NCBI GenBank assembly: GCA_040905665.1
Contig: JBBDRD010000047.1
Location: forward strand, 1 to 64,000
DNA from: DASVCN01 sp040905665
GTDB lineage: Bacteria > Deinococcota > Deinococci > Deinococcales > Trueperaceae
DNA length: 64,000 nucleotides
Direction of reading: 5' to 3'
Part shown: one piece after another, positions 1 to 8,950 of the stretch
How the letters are laid out: each line of letters starts with the position of its first letter
Position numbering within the stretch: position 1 is the first letter of the stretch
Translations under genes and position numbers: made by a program
Notes under the pieces: model-generated
The model's database searches: none
Told to the model about the DNA's origin: nothing
The model's input: the letters and a program-made list of their open reading frames with translations, nothing else

Positions 1-801
1 GTCGAGCCGGTAGGGCTCGGCTGCCAACAGGAGATCGAGCCGGCCGTGCGCGAGCGGTTCGCTGCCCTCCAGCCGGGCGCCGGGCGCGACGCCGCCGGGT
101 CCCCAACCAAGCCAAACCGACGCGTCCCAGGATGGCGCCCGCCGCCTGTTCCAGCTGTAACCCACGCCCACGGCCGCGGACCGGCGCGTGAACCGAGGCT
201 CTGCGAAGACGTGTACGAGCAGTGAAAGGTCGTCGCCCCCCACCGCGCGCAGCAGACGCGCTTCCCCCTCGAGTCGGCCGCCCAAGCGACCTTCGCGAAG
301 GAACAGGCCGGGGCCGATATCGACGATCAGGCTCCGTGAGAGTCGGTAGCTCACCCCAGCTTCCAGCCCTACAACGGCGACGCCGGGGCCGAGTTGCGGC
401 AGATCGGGGAGCGCACCCTCGGCCAGCGGTGCCAGTGGCGCCGACCCGTCATAAACGGAGGCGCGCAGCCGAAGTGCTGCCGGTCCCAATACCCCTCGTG
501 CGGTGAACGCCAGTGAGTAGCGTCCGGCGGTCGAGCCGTCGGCCGCGAGGGTGGTTATCAGGTTACCTACCGTCGCGACGCTGCCCGCCTGGCGCAGGCG
601 CAGCCCCAGCTCCAGCTCATCACCGGCGGCGAGCCGCAGGCCGGCAGTTCCCTGGTCGACCGGAAAGTCGGCGAAGAAGAGCTCGAGCCGGCGATTGCCC
701 TCATCGAAGGCGGGGTAGGCGGCTGAAAACTCAACGGTCTGGCCTCGAGTGACGCCAACGAAAAGGAGCACGACGAGAGCAAGCAGGAGGTTTTTCCACA
801 T
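1..801 (-). CDS. Predicted secreted protein of unknown function (3' end cut by window edge)
   Basis: I do not recognise this protein. Reading the minus strand from the ATG at 801, the frame stays open for 267 codons to base 1, so the C-terminus lies outside the window. Residues 1-20 form a signal peptide: MWKN, a long Leu/Val core, then TRG-Q. The mature part is rich in short alternating hydrophobic and charged stretches with many Gly, Leu and Arg, suggesting beta structure, and I saw no Cys. It may be periplasmic or an outer-membrane beta protein. It is transcribed divergently from the glucan phosphorylase, with about 150 bp between the starts. The coding call rests on the length of the open frame and the signal peptide. 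Confidence 0.75.
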   Translation of the reverse strand, partial: MWKNLLLALVVLLFVGVTRGQTVEFSAAYPAFDEGNRRLELFFADFPVDQGTAGLRLAAGDELELGLRLRQAGSVATVGNLITTLAADGSTAGRYSLAFTARGVLGPAALRLRASVYDGSAPLAPLAEGALPDLPQLGPGVAVVGLEAGVSYRLSRSLIVDIGPGLFLREGRLGGRLEGEARLLRAVGGDDLSLLVHVFAEPRFTRRSAAVGVGYSWNRRRAPSWDASVWLGWGPGGVAPGARLEGSEPLAHGRLDLLLAAEPYRLD

Positions 802-951
802 TCTCACAGTTTGCAACAGGAGCCCATCGACATGAACCAGGTGGTCAGCATCGCTGCGCCTCGCGGCGGCGAACCGCGCCGGACGCACTTCGAAAGGATG
901 TTGAGTGGATGGTAGAATGCCGGAGTTGTTTTCATCCTCCCTGGAGTACCC

Positions 952-3486
952 ATGAACATTCTCGGACGCCTCACCGTACTGCCGGATATTCCCGAGCAGA
1001 TCACCCGCCTATCGGAACTGGCAAGGAACCTACAGTGGTCCTGGAAGCCAGAGACGCAATCTTTATTTCGAGAGCTCGACCCCGATCTGTGGGAGGCGTG
1101 TAACCACAATCCGGTGCTCACGCTCCAGCGGGTCTGTCAGGAGCGCCTCGAAGCGGTGGCAAATGACAAGCGATTCCTGCGGGCCTATGACGAGGCGCTA
1201 ACCGGCCTGGAGCGCGAAGGGCGCTCCGCCTGGTTCGAGCAGGAGGTGGGTGACGGTGACCTCTACGCCTACTTCTGCGCCGAGTACGGCTGGCACGAGT
1301 CGCTTCAGCTCTACTCGGGTGGCTTGGGAGTCCTGGCCGGCGACCACACCAAGTCGGCGTCCGAGTTGGGCGTACCGCTGGTGGGAGTGGGTCTGTGGTA
1401 TCCCGACGGCTACTCCCACCAACGGGTCGCTCAGGACGGCGAACAGCGAGCGGTGTATGAGCGCCAAAATCCTTTGGAGCTGCCACTGACGGCCGCGCGC
1501 CGGCCCGATGGGGAAGAGGCTCGCGTTAGCGTCCGAATATTCGAGCGCGAGGTGTCGATCCGGGCCTGGCGCGCTCAAGTCGGCTCGATCAGTGTCTACC
1601 TGCTCGACGTGGACCTGGACGAGAATCATGCGGAGGACCGCGCCCTGCTGCGGCACCTATACGGCGGCGACCAGAGCACTCGAATATCACAGGAGATGCT
1701 GCTCGGTATCGGGGGCGTGCGGATGCTGCGCGAGCTCGTGATCGAACCCACCGCCTGGCACATGAACGAGGGCCATAGCGCTTTCATGGTGCTCGAACGC
1801 TCGCGCGAACTGGTTACCCATGGGCTGTCGTTCAGTGAGGCGCGCGAAGCGGTGGCGGCAAACACCCTGTTCACGGTGCATACGCCGGTAGCGGCGGGTA
1901 ACGACGCATTCCCCTTCGAGTTGGTGGACCGCTGCTTCGGCGGCTTCTGGAAGAGCCTGGGCCTCGCTCGGGCCGAATTCCACGACCTCGCTCGTGCCGA
2001 CCACGGTTGGGGCGAGGTCTTTAGCATGCCGGCGCTGGCGCTGCGTTTCACATCGGGACGAAACGGCGTGGCCGAGCTGCATGGCGAGACTAGCCGGCTC
2101 ATCTGGAACGATCTATGGCCCCAGGTTCCGGTCGAGGAGACTCCCATCGGCTCAGTCACCAACGGGGTTCATGCAGCTACCTGGCTGGCTCCCGAGATAG
2201 CCGAGCTGGCCGAGGAGCTCCTGGGTGGGGAGTGGCGCCGGCACATCGACGATGAACGGCGCTGGCAAGCATTCGAAAAGTTGGATACCGCCCGCTTGTG
2301 GCAGGTAAGGAAGAGCCTCAAGCTCGCGAGCGTCCAGTTCCTGCGCCACCGTTTGCAGCGCCAGTTGGATCGCCAGCAGGCTACTGCGAGTTCGATCCAT
2401 GAGGCGGGTACACTCTTCGACCCTCAAGCGTTGACCATCGGCTTCGCCCGCCGTTTCGCGACCTACAAGCGCGCCACGCTGATATTCCACGATCTCGAGA
2501 GGCTGGCCCGGCTACTCGGTGAACCGGAGCGACCGCTACAGCTCGTGTTCGCCGGCAAGGCGCACCCGGCCGACAAGCCGGGGCAGGAACTCATCAGCAA
2601 CATCCACCAGTTGTCGCAAGACCCCCGCTTCCACGGCCGGGTCCTTTTCGTCGAGGATTACGACATGGCGGTAGGAAGGGCGCTCACTCGCGGCGTCGAC
2701 GTGTGGCTCAACAACCCCAGGCGGCCGCTCGAGGCGTCCGGCACCAGCGGCCAAAAGGCCGCTATGAACGGAATTCTCAACCTCTCCATCCTCGATGGAT
2801 GGTGGCCCGAGGGTTACAACGGCGACAACGGCTGGGCCTTTGGCTCGATGCGCGACTACGAAGACGAGGGCCGAGCCGACGCGGCCGACGCCGACGCGCT
2901 CTACGACCTGCTCGAGCGAGAGGTCGTGCCCCTCTACTATCGACGGGACGCCAGTGGAGTTCCCCGCGAGTGGATGGAGCGTTCTCGTGCCGCGATCGCC
3001 AGCATCACCCCACGCTTCAACGCCCAGAGGATGGTCAAGGATTATGTTCGAAAGTACTACCATCCGGCTTCACAGCGGGGCCGGCGCATGGCTGCCGCCG
3101 ACCACGCGGCCGCCGCCGAGTTGGCCAAGTGGCGCGCGCAGGTCGAGAAGCACTGGTCGGGCATCTACCTGAGCGCCAAGCCAGAGGATGACGCTCGGAT
3201 CAAGGCCGGAGATGAAGTCACCGTTGAGGTCGTCCTTCACCCGGGGGAGCTGGACGACATCGATATACGAGTGGAGGTTGTCTACAGTAGCGAGGCGGAG
3301 GCGTTGCGCAGCGGCTTACACCGCGAGGTGATGGAATGCGGCGAGACCTACCCGGACGGCGGCCGTCTCTACCGGGCCACTTTCCAACCCAATCTCTCTG
3401 GCCGGCTCGTCTACGGGGTGCGTGCCTATCCCGTGAACGACCTTCTAGCCAACCCCTTCGACGCTCACGCCGTCCGCTGGGCATGA
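952..3486 (+). CDS. glgP: Alpha-glucan (glycogen/maltodextrin) phosphorylase, GT35, DUF3417 type
   Basis: This enzyme releases glucose 1-phosphate from alpha-1,4-glucans by phosphorolysis in the cytoplasm. The 844-residue length and an N-terminal DUF3417-like segment (about residues 10-110) place it in the short alpha-glucan phosphorylase group rather than the E. coli GlgP type. The family signature EASGTSGQK appears near the C-terminal third; its Lys (about residue 602) should hold the PLP cofactor. NEGH at about residue 270 and the R-F-A-T-Y-K-R segment near residue 507 are further conserved glucan or phosphate-site stretches. A candidate -10 (TAGAAT, 913-918) and a weak Shine-Dalgarno (CTGGAG) precede the ATG. 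It converges with pgl, 8 bp away, and both belong to central sugar metabolism. Confidence 0.95.
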   Translation: MNILGRLTVLPDIPEQITRLSELARNLQWSWKPETQSLFRELDPDLWEACNHNPVLTLQRVCQERLEAVANDKRFLRAYDEALTGLEREGRSAWFEQEVGDGDLYAYFCAEYGWHESLQLYSGGLGVLAGDHTKSASELGVPLVGVGLWYPDGYSHQRVAQDGEQRAVYERQNPLELPLTAARRPDGEEARVSVRIFEREVSIRAWRAQVGSISVYLLDVDLDENHAEDRALLRHLYGGDQSTRISQEMLLGIGGVRMLRELVIEPTAWHMNEGHSAFMVLERSRELVTHGLSFSEAREAVAANTLFTVHTPVAAGNDAFPFELVDRCFGGFWKSLGLARAEFHDLARADHGWGEVFSMPALALRFTSGRNGVAELHGETSRLIWNDLWPQVPVEETPIGSVTNGVHAATWLAPEIAELAEELLGGEWRRHIDDERRWQAFEKLDTARLWQVRKSLKLASVQFLRHRLQRQLDRQQATASSIHEAGTLFDPQALTIGFARRFATYKRATLIFHDLERLARLLGEPERPLQLVFAGKAHPADKPGQELISNIHQLSQDPRFHGRVLFVEDYDMAVGRALTRGVDVWLNNPRRPLEASGTSGQKAAMNGILNLSILDGWWPEGYNGDNGWAFGSMRDYEDEGRADAADADALYDLLEREVVPLYYRRDASGVPREWMERSRAAIASITPRFNAQRMVKDYVRKYYHPASQRGRRMAAADHAAAAELAKWRAQVEKHWSGIYLSAKPEDDARIKAGDEVTVEVVLHPGELDDIDIRVEVVYSSEAEALRSGLHREVMECGETYPDGGRLYRATFQPNLSGRLVYGVRAYPVNDLLANPFDAHAVRWA

Positions 3487-3494
3487 GCGGCCGG

Positions 3495-4202
3495 CTAGGA
3501 TTCCAGCCCCAGGTCGGTAACGACCAGCAGTCGTTCCAGCGCGCTTATCGCCCGCGCCGGACACCGCTCGGGATCGCCCTCCTTCGCTAGCAGCGCAGCG
3601 AGTGCCTCGCGTTTCTCGTTGCCGGTGACCAGGAAGATCACGAGGCGGCTGCGACTAAGGGCGCCGGCAGTCAGGCTTAGCCGCGCCCTTGTGGTGCCCG
3701 GCGGCCGGCTATGGACTGTGAGTCCGGGTGCGCTCATGCTGCCACTGCCGGGAAAGAGGCCGGCGGTGTGGCAGTCATTCCCCAGGCCCAGCAGGGTGAT
3801 ATCGAAGAGTGGCGGTGTACCGGCCGTCCTCCCTAGGAGGGCCTCGTATGCTTTCGCCGAGTTCTCGGGGGTATCGAGGATCGGCCAGGGGTACACCTGC
3901 GAGGCCGGCACCGGAACACGTTCAACAAGCACCTGTTGGGCCGAACCGGCGTTACTGTCGAGGTGATCGACAGGAACGAAGCGTTCATCGCCCCAGAACA
4001 GGTGGGTATCGCTCCAGGGTAGGTCGGGATGCTGTGCAAGGAGCCGATAGAGGGCGAGCGGGGTACTTCCGCCGGAGAGATTTAGCAGGCAACGGCCCCG
4101 CTCGGCAACGGATTCGGTCATCGCTGCAGAAACCAGCTCGAACGCGGCCCCGGCCGGATCGCTGGTAGTTGCTACGGAAATCAAGGATCCTTGGCCAGGC
4201 AT
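3495..4202 (-). CDS. pgl: 6-phosphogluconolactonase (Pgl/DevB family)
   Basis: This enzyme hydrolyses 6-phosphogluconolactone to 6-phosphogluconate in the oxidative pentose phosphate pathway. The 235 residues match the usual DevB length. The N-terminal LSGGSTPLALY loop binds phosphate, followed by FWGDERFVP and the LGLGNDCHTAGLFPG block. That block normally reads G-x-G-x-D-G-H-T-A-S, so a Cys replaces the Gly before the catalytic-site His. Whether this matters for activity is unknown. The ATG lies 6 nt after a TATACT hexamer with no Shine-Dalgarno, so the mRNA is probably leaderless. No zwf or gnd gene lies nearby. Confidence 0.92.
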   Translation of the reverse strand: MPGQGSLISVATTSDPAGAAFELVSAAMTESVAERGRCLLNLSGGSTPLALYRLLAQHPDLPWSDTHLFWGDERFVPVDHLDSNAGSAQQVLVERVPVPASQVYPWPILDTPENSAKAYEALLGRTAGTPPLFDITLLGLGNDCHTAGLFPGSGSMSAPGLTVHSRPPGTTRARLSLTAGALSRSRLVIFLVTGNEKREALAALLAKEGDPERCPARAISALERLLVVTDLGLES

Positions 4203-4208
4203 GACTCG

Positions 4209-4214
4209 AGTATA
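4209..4214 (-). promoter_or_regulatory. Leaderless -10 hexamer (TATACT) of pgl
   Basis: TATACT on the minus strand lies 6 nt before the pgl ATG (4202). This is the TANNNT-N6/7-start layout repeated across this window. No good -35 is visible. Confidence 0.6.
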
Positions 4215-4290
4215 GCCACGCGTTCCGGCGTCGCAGTTCGTAACACTCGGTCGAAAGTGGCCAAGCGACCGTACGGCTTATATGGCCGGA

Positions 4291-4296
4291 TAAGAT
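4291..4296 (+). promoter_or_regulatory. Leaderless -10 hexamer (TAAGAT) of the HD-domain gene
   Basis: TAAGAT is followed by exactly 7 nt and ATG at 4304. An in-frame ATG at 4295 lies inside this hexamer and is therefore unlikely to be translated, which decides the start. Confidence 0.6.
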
Positions 4297-4303
4297 GGGC
4301 CGC

Positions 4304-4891
4304 ATGAGTAGACGCGACGAGGCATACGAACTAATGACCGAATGGACCGCTTCGGACAGCCTGCGGAAGCACATGCTCGCGGTGGAGGCTGCAGTGGTGG
4401 CCTACGCCCGGCGTTACCGCGAGGAGGAGGACTTGTGGGCGGCGACGGCGCTACTGCACGACTTCGATTACGAACGCCACCCGGAGCCTAACGAGGATGG
4501 CCACCCTTATGTGGGGGTGGGGCACCTGCGCTCCATGGGGTATCCAGAGGAGATGTTGCAGGCGATCATGGGCCACGCCGACTACACCGGAACCCCGCGA
4601 GAGACGCTATTGGCCCGAGTGCTGTTCGCTTGCGACGAACTCACGGGTCTGATAAGCGCTGCGGTCCTGGTGAGGCCCGATCGCGATATCGCCAATCAGA
4701 CGGTGAAGAGCCTCAAGAAGAAATTCAAGGACAAGGCGTTCGCCCGCGGGGTGAAGCGCGAAGATGTGACGCAGGGAGCCCAGGAGTTGGACGTCGAGTT
4801 ATGGGATCACGTGGAGTTCGTGCTGGCGGCGATGCAGGATCGGGCGGCAATTCTCGAGCTGGATGGACGGCTGGCCGCAACCGAGCCGTAA
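4304..4891 (+). CDS. HD-domain phosphohydrolase-like protein
   Basis: This 195-residue soluble protein carries an HD metal-dependent phosphohydrolase fold. The HD dyad is in LLHDFDYERHP (about residues 50-60), an upstream His is in LRKHMLAVE, and a later His is in IMGHADYTGTP. This arrangement is typical of small HD proteins annotated as HDIG or hydrolase, whose substrates are mostly nucleotides or unknown. I cannot assign a substrate. The start at 4304, not 4295, is chosen because the -10 hexamer TAAGAT covers the earlier ATG. Its last 85 bp overlap the 3' end of the convergent signal peptidase gene. Confidence 0.85.
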   Translation: MSRRDEAYELMTEWTASDSLRKHMLAVEAAVVAYARRYREEEDLWAATALLHDFDYERHPEPNEDGHPYVGVGHLRSMGYPEEMLQAIMGHADYTGTPRETLLARVLFACDELTGLISAAVLVRPDRDIANQTVKSLKKKFKDKAFARGVKREDVTQGAQELDVELWDHVEFVLAAMQDRAAILELDGRLAATEP

Positions 4892-5508
4892 TCGCTCGGC
4901 TTTAACCGCCGCACGTTCCACTGCCAACGACCCTCGTCGTCGCGGGTAAAGAGCGGCCACACGACCAACGCGGCTCGTCCTTCGATTTGCCGCCGGGGCA
5001 GCGCGCCAAAGACGCGTGAGTCGAACGATCCGTAGGGCCCGCGGTTGTCGCCCAGCACGAAGACGTGACCGGGGGGAATGGGTGTTTCGGGCATCGAGAA
5101 CGAGCCGTGCCACTGCTCCTGTAGGTAGGCTTCATCCAAAGGCTCACCATTGAGGATGAGCTGACCTCGGGCAATGGCGACTCGGTCTCCGCCCACGGCA
5201 ACGATGCGTTTTATCAGATGAGTGCAAAACCAAGGACAAATTGCACCCGGGCCCGAATCTGGGCTGGGGAAGTAGACGATGTCGCCGCGCCCGAAGGAGC
5301 CGACCCCCAGCCGATGCAGCCACGTCTCGAACCTCGGCACGAGGGCCCGCTCACCATCGTGAAGGGTAGGTTCCATCGAGTCGCCCGAGATGGCGACCCC
5401 ACTCATCACGAACGTCACCAGCAGGGCGGCGGCGACGAGTGACTCGAGGACCGTTCGGCCGAGCTTGCGCGCCGGACCGTTAACCTTGCGCCCGCCGTCC
5501 GGTATCAA
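4807..5508 (-). CDS. lepB: Signal peptidase I (second of a tandem pair)
   Basis: A type I signal peptidase cleaves signal peptides at the outer face of the cytoplasmic membrane. One membrane segment (VLESLVAAALLVTFVM) precedes the catalytic Ser in ISGDSMEPTL. The catalytic Lys is in LIKRIVAVGGD, and the box GHVFVLGDNRGPYGSFDSR is intact. An upstream GTG (5571) would overlap the preceding gene by 67 nt. I prefer TTG at 5508, which shares bases with the upstream TGA (TTGA) and suggests translational coupling. About 25 C-terminal residues (Ser/Ala/Arg-rich) lie antisense to the HD gene and look like a non-conserved tail. Confidence 0.9.
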   Translation of the reverse strand: MIPDGGRKVNGPARKLGRTVLESLVAAALLVTFVMSGVAISGDSMEPTLHDGERALVPRFETWLHRLGVGSFGRGDIVYFPSPDSGPGAICPWFCTHLIKRIVAVGGDRVAIARGQLILNGEPLDEAYLQEQWHGSFSMPETPIPPGHVFVLGDNRGPYGSFDSRVFGALPRRQIEGRAALVVWPLFTRDDEGRWQWNVRRLKPSDYGSVAASRPSSSRIAARSCIAASTNST

Positions 5509-6434
5509 TCGCCGGGTGGCGGGGGGATTTGCTCGAATGCCTCGGGTGGCTGCATGAGCCGCCAGTTCCACTCACCATTGCGCCTTGGGGGCCAGATGAC
5601 CGCCGTAGCGCGGCCGGCGATGGTTATCTCGGCGACTGGCCCAAAGAAGCGGGAATCCTCGCTTCCGCCTTTCGACTGTTGGCGGTTGTCGCCCATGACG
5701 AAATAGTGATCCTCGGGAATGATGATGTCGTGTACGAAAGGTTCGTCCTCGGGGGAATCCTCGGGGATCGGCGCGAGGGAGTCGAGGGTAGTGCCGTAGT
5801 AGAGCTGGACTCGCGGATCATCGACGCTAACCGGCTCGGGGCGGAACAGCCCGCTGGGAAGTTGCGGCACCGGCGTTCCTCGAACGGTGGTCGGGAAGCT
5901 CACCGAGAGTCCGGTAACCTCGCCATCGTTGACGGTGATTAGGGGAAAGTCGACAGGATCGGGGTCGATCTCGCCACTGTTTGAGATGTATCCTTGATCG
6001 ACCGGGTAACCGTTGACGTAGACCTGGCCGTTATCTATCCGAAGGTGATCCCCGGGTCCCGCCATTATTCGTTTGATGAAGAACGGCCGCCGGGCGCGTT
6101 CCTGAGCAGTCGGGGAGTTCGCCGGCTCACGCACGACTACTACCTCGCCACGTTGGTACTCGCCCAGAATTCCCGCCCTCCGAAGCCAGGTGTCGTACTT
6201 GGGTATGAACACCCGGTCGCCTGTGAGCAACGACTGCAGGAGATTACCGCTACCAACGCCACCATCGAGATTCGGGCGCATCGAGGAGCCCACTACCCCA
6301 ACCGTATTGAACAGGAATGTGACGACCAGAAAGGCGATGACGAGAGCTTCTGCGTAGCCTCGTACTTCCGCCCAGAAGCGCTCGCTGAAGGTGGCTTTGC
6401 CAGCGGAGCGCGATTTCACCTCGGAATTTGCCAT
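5505..6434 (-). CDS. lepB: Signal peptidase I (first of a tandem pair)
   Basis: This 309-residue type I signal peptidase has an N-terminal membrane segment (ALVIAFLVVTFLFNTVGVV), the catalytic Ser in VGSSMRPNL, the catalytic Lys in FFIKRIMAGPGD, and the GDNRQQSKGGSEDSRFFG box. About 90 residues between the Lys and GDN boxes, rich in Pro, Asp and Glu, form an insertion absent from its neighbour. The gene overlaps the second lepB by 4 nt, so the two are co-translated paralogues, perhaps with different substrates. The ATG lies 7 nt after TAGACT without a Shine-Dalgarno. Confidence 0.93.
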   Translation of the reverse strand: MANSEVKSRSAGKATFSERFWAEVRGYAEALVIAFLVVTFLFNTVGVVGSSMRPNLDGGVGSGNLLQSLLTGDRVFIPKYDTWLRRAGILGEYQRGEVVVVREPANSPTAQERARRPFFIKRIMAGPGDHLRIDNGQVYVNGYPVDQGYISNSGEIDPDPVDFPLITVNDGEVTGLSVSFPTTVRGTPVPQLPSGLFRPEPVSVDDPRVQLYYGTTLDSLAPIPEDSPEDEPFVHDIIIPEDHYFVMGDNRQQSKGGSEDSRFFGPVAEITIAGRATAVIWPPRRNGEWNWRLMQPPEAFEQIPPPPGD

Positions 6435-6441
6435 GAGCTAA

Positions 6442-6447
6442 AGTCTA
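6442..6447 (-). promoter_or_regulatory. Leaderless -10 hexamer (TAGACT) of the lepB pair
   Basis: TAGACT on the minus strand is 7 nt from the lepB ATG at 6434. A TTGACC lies about 21 nt further upstream (6469-6474), which is long for a -35 spacer. Confidence 0.55.
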
Positions 6448-6460
6448 CTCTGCGGACCCC

Positions 6461-7348
6461 CTAGCGGAGGTCAAGGGCTCGCGACGGCACCCTATCGACA
6501 CCTTGGCGGGGTTCGAGCAGGCCCGCTTGGGTGAATGCTCTGCGAGCAGCCTCCTCGCCAAGCGCAACGATGCGGTCGTACTCCCTAAACGACTCCACCC
6601 GGATCTCGGGCATGTCGAGCTTTACGAGCACGTCGGCCGGATGCATCGTGTACTGAATATCCGTGAGGATGCTTTGCATGATGTCGGACGAACGCAACAG
6701 CATCTGGAGCATCGGTGACCGGCGCTCCAGGCGCACCGTGGCGACCATCCGCTCCCACCAGTTGCCGTCTTGACGGCCGTCGTCGTAAATCGAGCGGCGG
6801 GGCGGAGTAGCGTCGCTGGCGATGGTTGCGGTCGCCCCCAGAAATGCAGCCGCCTCCACCGGCAGATTATTGATTATGCCGCCGTCGGCCAAGGTGCGGC
6901 CCTTGAGCTGCACCGGCTCGAACGCTCCGGGAAAGGAACTCGACGCCCGCACGGCGGCGATCAGGTCGCCTTCGATCAGGATTACTTCCTCGCCCGACTC
7001 GACGTCGGTCGTGGTGACGGCGAAGGGTCGAGCCAGATCATCAAAACGCTGCGGCAGGTGGGCCGCCAGGAAGTTGGCTAGCTTGTCACCCTTCATGAGT
7101 CCACCCTGAAGTGATAGATCGATGATGTCGCGCCACTTGAGCTTCGAGGCGAGCTGATGCAGGTCCTCGGCACGATAGCCGTGAGCGTAGAGGGCACCAA
7201 GAATGGCGCCTATCGAGGTGCCGGCAACGACGTCGACATCGATGTCCGCCTCCTCCAGCACCCGCAGCACCCCAATGTGGGCGAAACCCCTGGCGCCACC
7301 GCCCGATAACACCAGACCGACACGCCGGTTTTGACCGCTGCTCTCCAT
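6461..7348 (-). CDS. Patatin-like phospholipase family protein (RssA-like)
   Basis: This is a lipid acyl hydrolase of the bacterial patatin family (295 residues). The glycine-rich oxyanion loop LVLSGGGARGFAHIG lies at about residues 12-26, the nucleophile elbow is GTSIG (about residues 44-48), and the partner Asp is in the DGG motif LADGGIINNLP. The Ser-Asp dyad is complete. There is no signal peptide, so it acts in the cytoplasm or on the inner membrane face. It follows 26 bp upstream of the lepB pair but has its own TAGAGT hexamer 6 nt before the ATG. The natural substrate cannot be read from sequence. Confidence 0.9.
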   Translation of the reverse strand: MESSGQNRRVGLVLSGGGARGFAHIGVLRVLEEADIDVDVVAGTSIGAILGALYAHGYRAEDLHQLASKLKWRDIIDLSLQGGLMKGDKLANFLAAHLPQRFDDLARPFAVTTTDVESGEEVILIEGDLIAAVRASSSFPGAFEPVQLKGRTLADGGIINNLPVEAAAFLGATATIASDATPPRRSIYDDGRQDGNWWERMVATVRLERRSPMLQMLLRSSDIMQSILTDIQYTMHPADVLVKLDMPEIRVESFREYDRIVALGEEAARRAFTQAGLLEPRQGVDRVPSRALDLR

Positions 7349-7354
7349 GATGCG

Positions 7355-7360
7355 ACTCTA
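7355..7360 (-). promoter_or_regulatory. Leaderless -10 hexamer (TAGAGT) of the patatin-like gene
   Basis: TAGAGT on the minus strand is 6 nt from the ATG at 7348, and no Shine-Dalgarno lies between them. Confidence 0.55.
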
Positions 7361-7508
7361 GCACTCACTTTCATTGCCGGCCGTGCCCGCGAGAGTCGTT
7401 GAAGCAGTGTCCGATGGGCACCGTAACCACAGCGGCGCTGGTCCTCATGTGGAGGCGGGAGGCGGCTGTGACGCCGGCCCTCCCGCCCGAGTGTATCCGC
7501 TGCTCACT

Positions 7509-8810
7509 CTAGTTATCGTCCTGCTGTTCCTGATTTTGTGGGGACACCGCCCGCAGTTCGACCGAAACGGACATCTCTTCGCCGTCACGGAAGATCGTCA
7601 GGTCGGCGGTATCACCCTCGCTCATTGCGAAGATCATCGACTGGAGCTCACCGAGAGTTTCGACCGGCTCACCGTTGACCTCGGTGATTATGTCGCCAGG
7701 TGCGGGGAACTGCTGACCTTCGAACTGAAGTATGAACTGGCCTCCCTGCAGGCCCGCCTCTTCGGCGGCCGACCCCGGCTCGACCACGGTGACTGCTACA
7801 CCGTTAGCGGGCAGGTTAAAGCGCTCGCGGATAGCGGTGGGATAGTCCCTTACATCCCGGATCCCTATTCCCAGTCGCGGTCTGGTGCTTATGTCCTCGA
7901 TGCCGCCCTCCATCAGCCGAGCCAGATTTGCTTGGAGAAGGTTGCTGGGGACGGCGAAGCCGATACCCAGGAAACCGCGCTGTCCGGTGACTCCCACCTG
8001 CGGAAAGATCGCAGTGTTGATGCCGATGAGTTCACCTTGCGAATTGAGCAACGGTCCACCGGAGTTACCGGGGTTGATTGCGGCGTCCGTTTGAATGAGC
8101 GGTATTACCGCGTCGGTCAAGGGAAGGTTGCGCCCCAGGGCCGAAACGATGCCGGTGGTCACGGTGGATTCGAAGCCGAACGGGTTACCGATCGCGATAG
8201 TTTTTTGACCTACGCGAATATTCTCGGAGTCACCGATGGGAATCGGTATCACCACGTCCGGAAGATCATCGGGGTCGTCGAGTTCGAGCAGCGCCAAATC
8301 GTACAGCGCGTTGCCGCCGATAACGCGAGCCGACACCTCGGCGTTCTGCCGGGTGGGAAACACCACCGTGAGGCTGGCGCCGTCGAGCAGTTCGGTCGAG
8401 CCGGGTTCGAGCGCCGATGCAACTACGTGGAAATTGGTGATGATACGGCCGTCCTCGCTCACCACGAAGCCGCTGCCGCTACCGCGTTGCGGCGGCTGCT
8501 CCTGCGGGGTGAACTGCCTGAAGAAAGGAGGTATGGACTCCTCGGGTACGCCATCAAAGGGATCGACTCGTTGGCCGCTCACCTCCAGGTTTATCGACAC
8601 GACGCTGTTGCTGTAGCGTTCAGCTATCTGTATCGTGTTCAGTTCCGACGCGAGCAGCTCATCAGATTCGCTCTGCCCGGCAGAACCCGCCTCACGCGTC
8701 TCGTTTTCCTGGGCTAACGCAACTGGGGTGGCGCGATCGGTAATGAAGGCCGCGACAAGTACCAGCACGAATGTCACCAGCCATACAAGCAAGGGTATAC
8801 GTGATGTCAT
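7509..8810 (-). CDS. HtrA/DegP-type S1C serine protease with one PDZ domain
   Basis: This is an envelope quality-control protease. From the chosen ATG it has 433 residues: a membrane anchor or signal (LVWLVTFVLVLVAAFI), an acidic linker, a trypsin-like domain with the full triad (His in TNFHVVA, Asp in ALYDLALLELDD, Ser in INPGNSGGPLL), and one C-terminal PDZ domain. The start at 8810 is supported by a strong Shine-Dalgarno (AAAGGAGA) 6 nt upstream. The frame stays open for 44 more codons, but they look non-coding. It lies downstream of the DUF368 gene with a 140-bp gap, so it may be separately regulated, as stress proteases often are. Confidence 0.94.
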   Translation of the reverse strand: MTSRIPLLVWLVTFVLVLVAAFITDRATPVALAQENETREAGSAGQSESDELLASELNTIQIAERYSNSVVSINLEVSGQRVDPFDGVPEESIPPFFRQFTPQEQPPQRGSGSGFVVSEDGRIITNFHVVASALEPGSTELLDGASLTVVFPTRQNAEVSARVIGGNALYDLALLELDDPDDLPDVVIPIPIGDSENIRVGQKTIAIGNPFGFESTVTTGIVSALGRNLPLTDAVIPLIQTDAAINPGNSGGPLLNSQGELIGINTAIFPQVGVTGQRGFLGIGFAVPSNLLQANLARLMEGGIEDISTRPRLGIGIRDVRDYPTAIRERFNLPANGVAVTVVEPGSAAEEAGLQGGQFILQFEGQQFPAPGDIITEVNGEPVETLGELQSMIFAMSEGDTADLTIFRDGEEMSVSVELRAVSPQNQEQQDDN

Positions 8811-8950
8811 CGGACTCTCCTTTCGAGGGTTGTGTCGATCTATCTGGACGGTAGGCGAAAGCTTCAAAGCACCGGCTTCGAGGCACCTAGCCACCATGGT
8901 AAGTAGCGCAGCGTATGTGAAATGTAGTTGGCGATAGGTCAATCGGACGG

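Noticed and set aside
7374..8717. 447-codon open frame on the plus strand inside the HtrA gene
   Set aside because: It is antisense to an HtrA gene with a complete catalytic triad; product composition is typical of a shadow frame.
8811..8942. 44-codon upstream extension of the HtrA gene
   Set aside because: The ATG at 8810 has a strong Shine-Dalgarno and starts the membrane segment.
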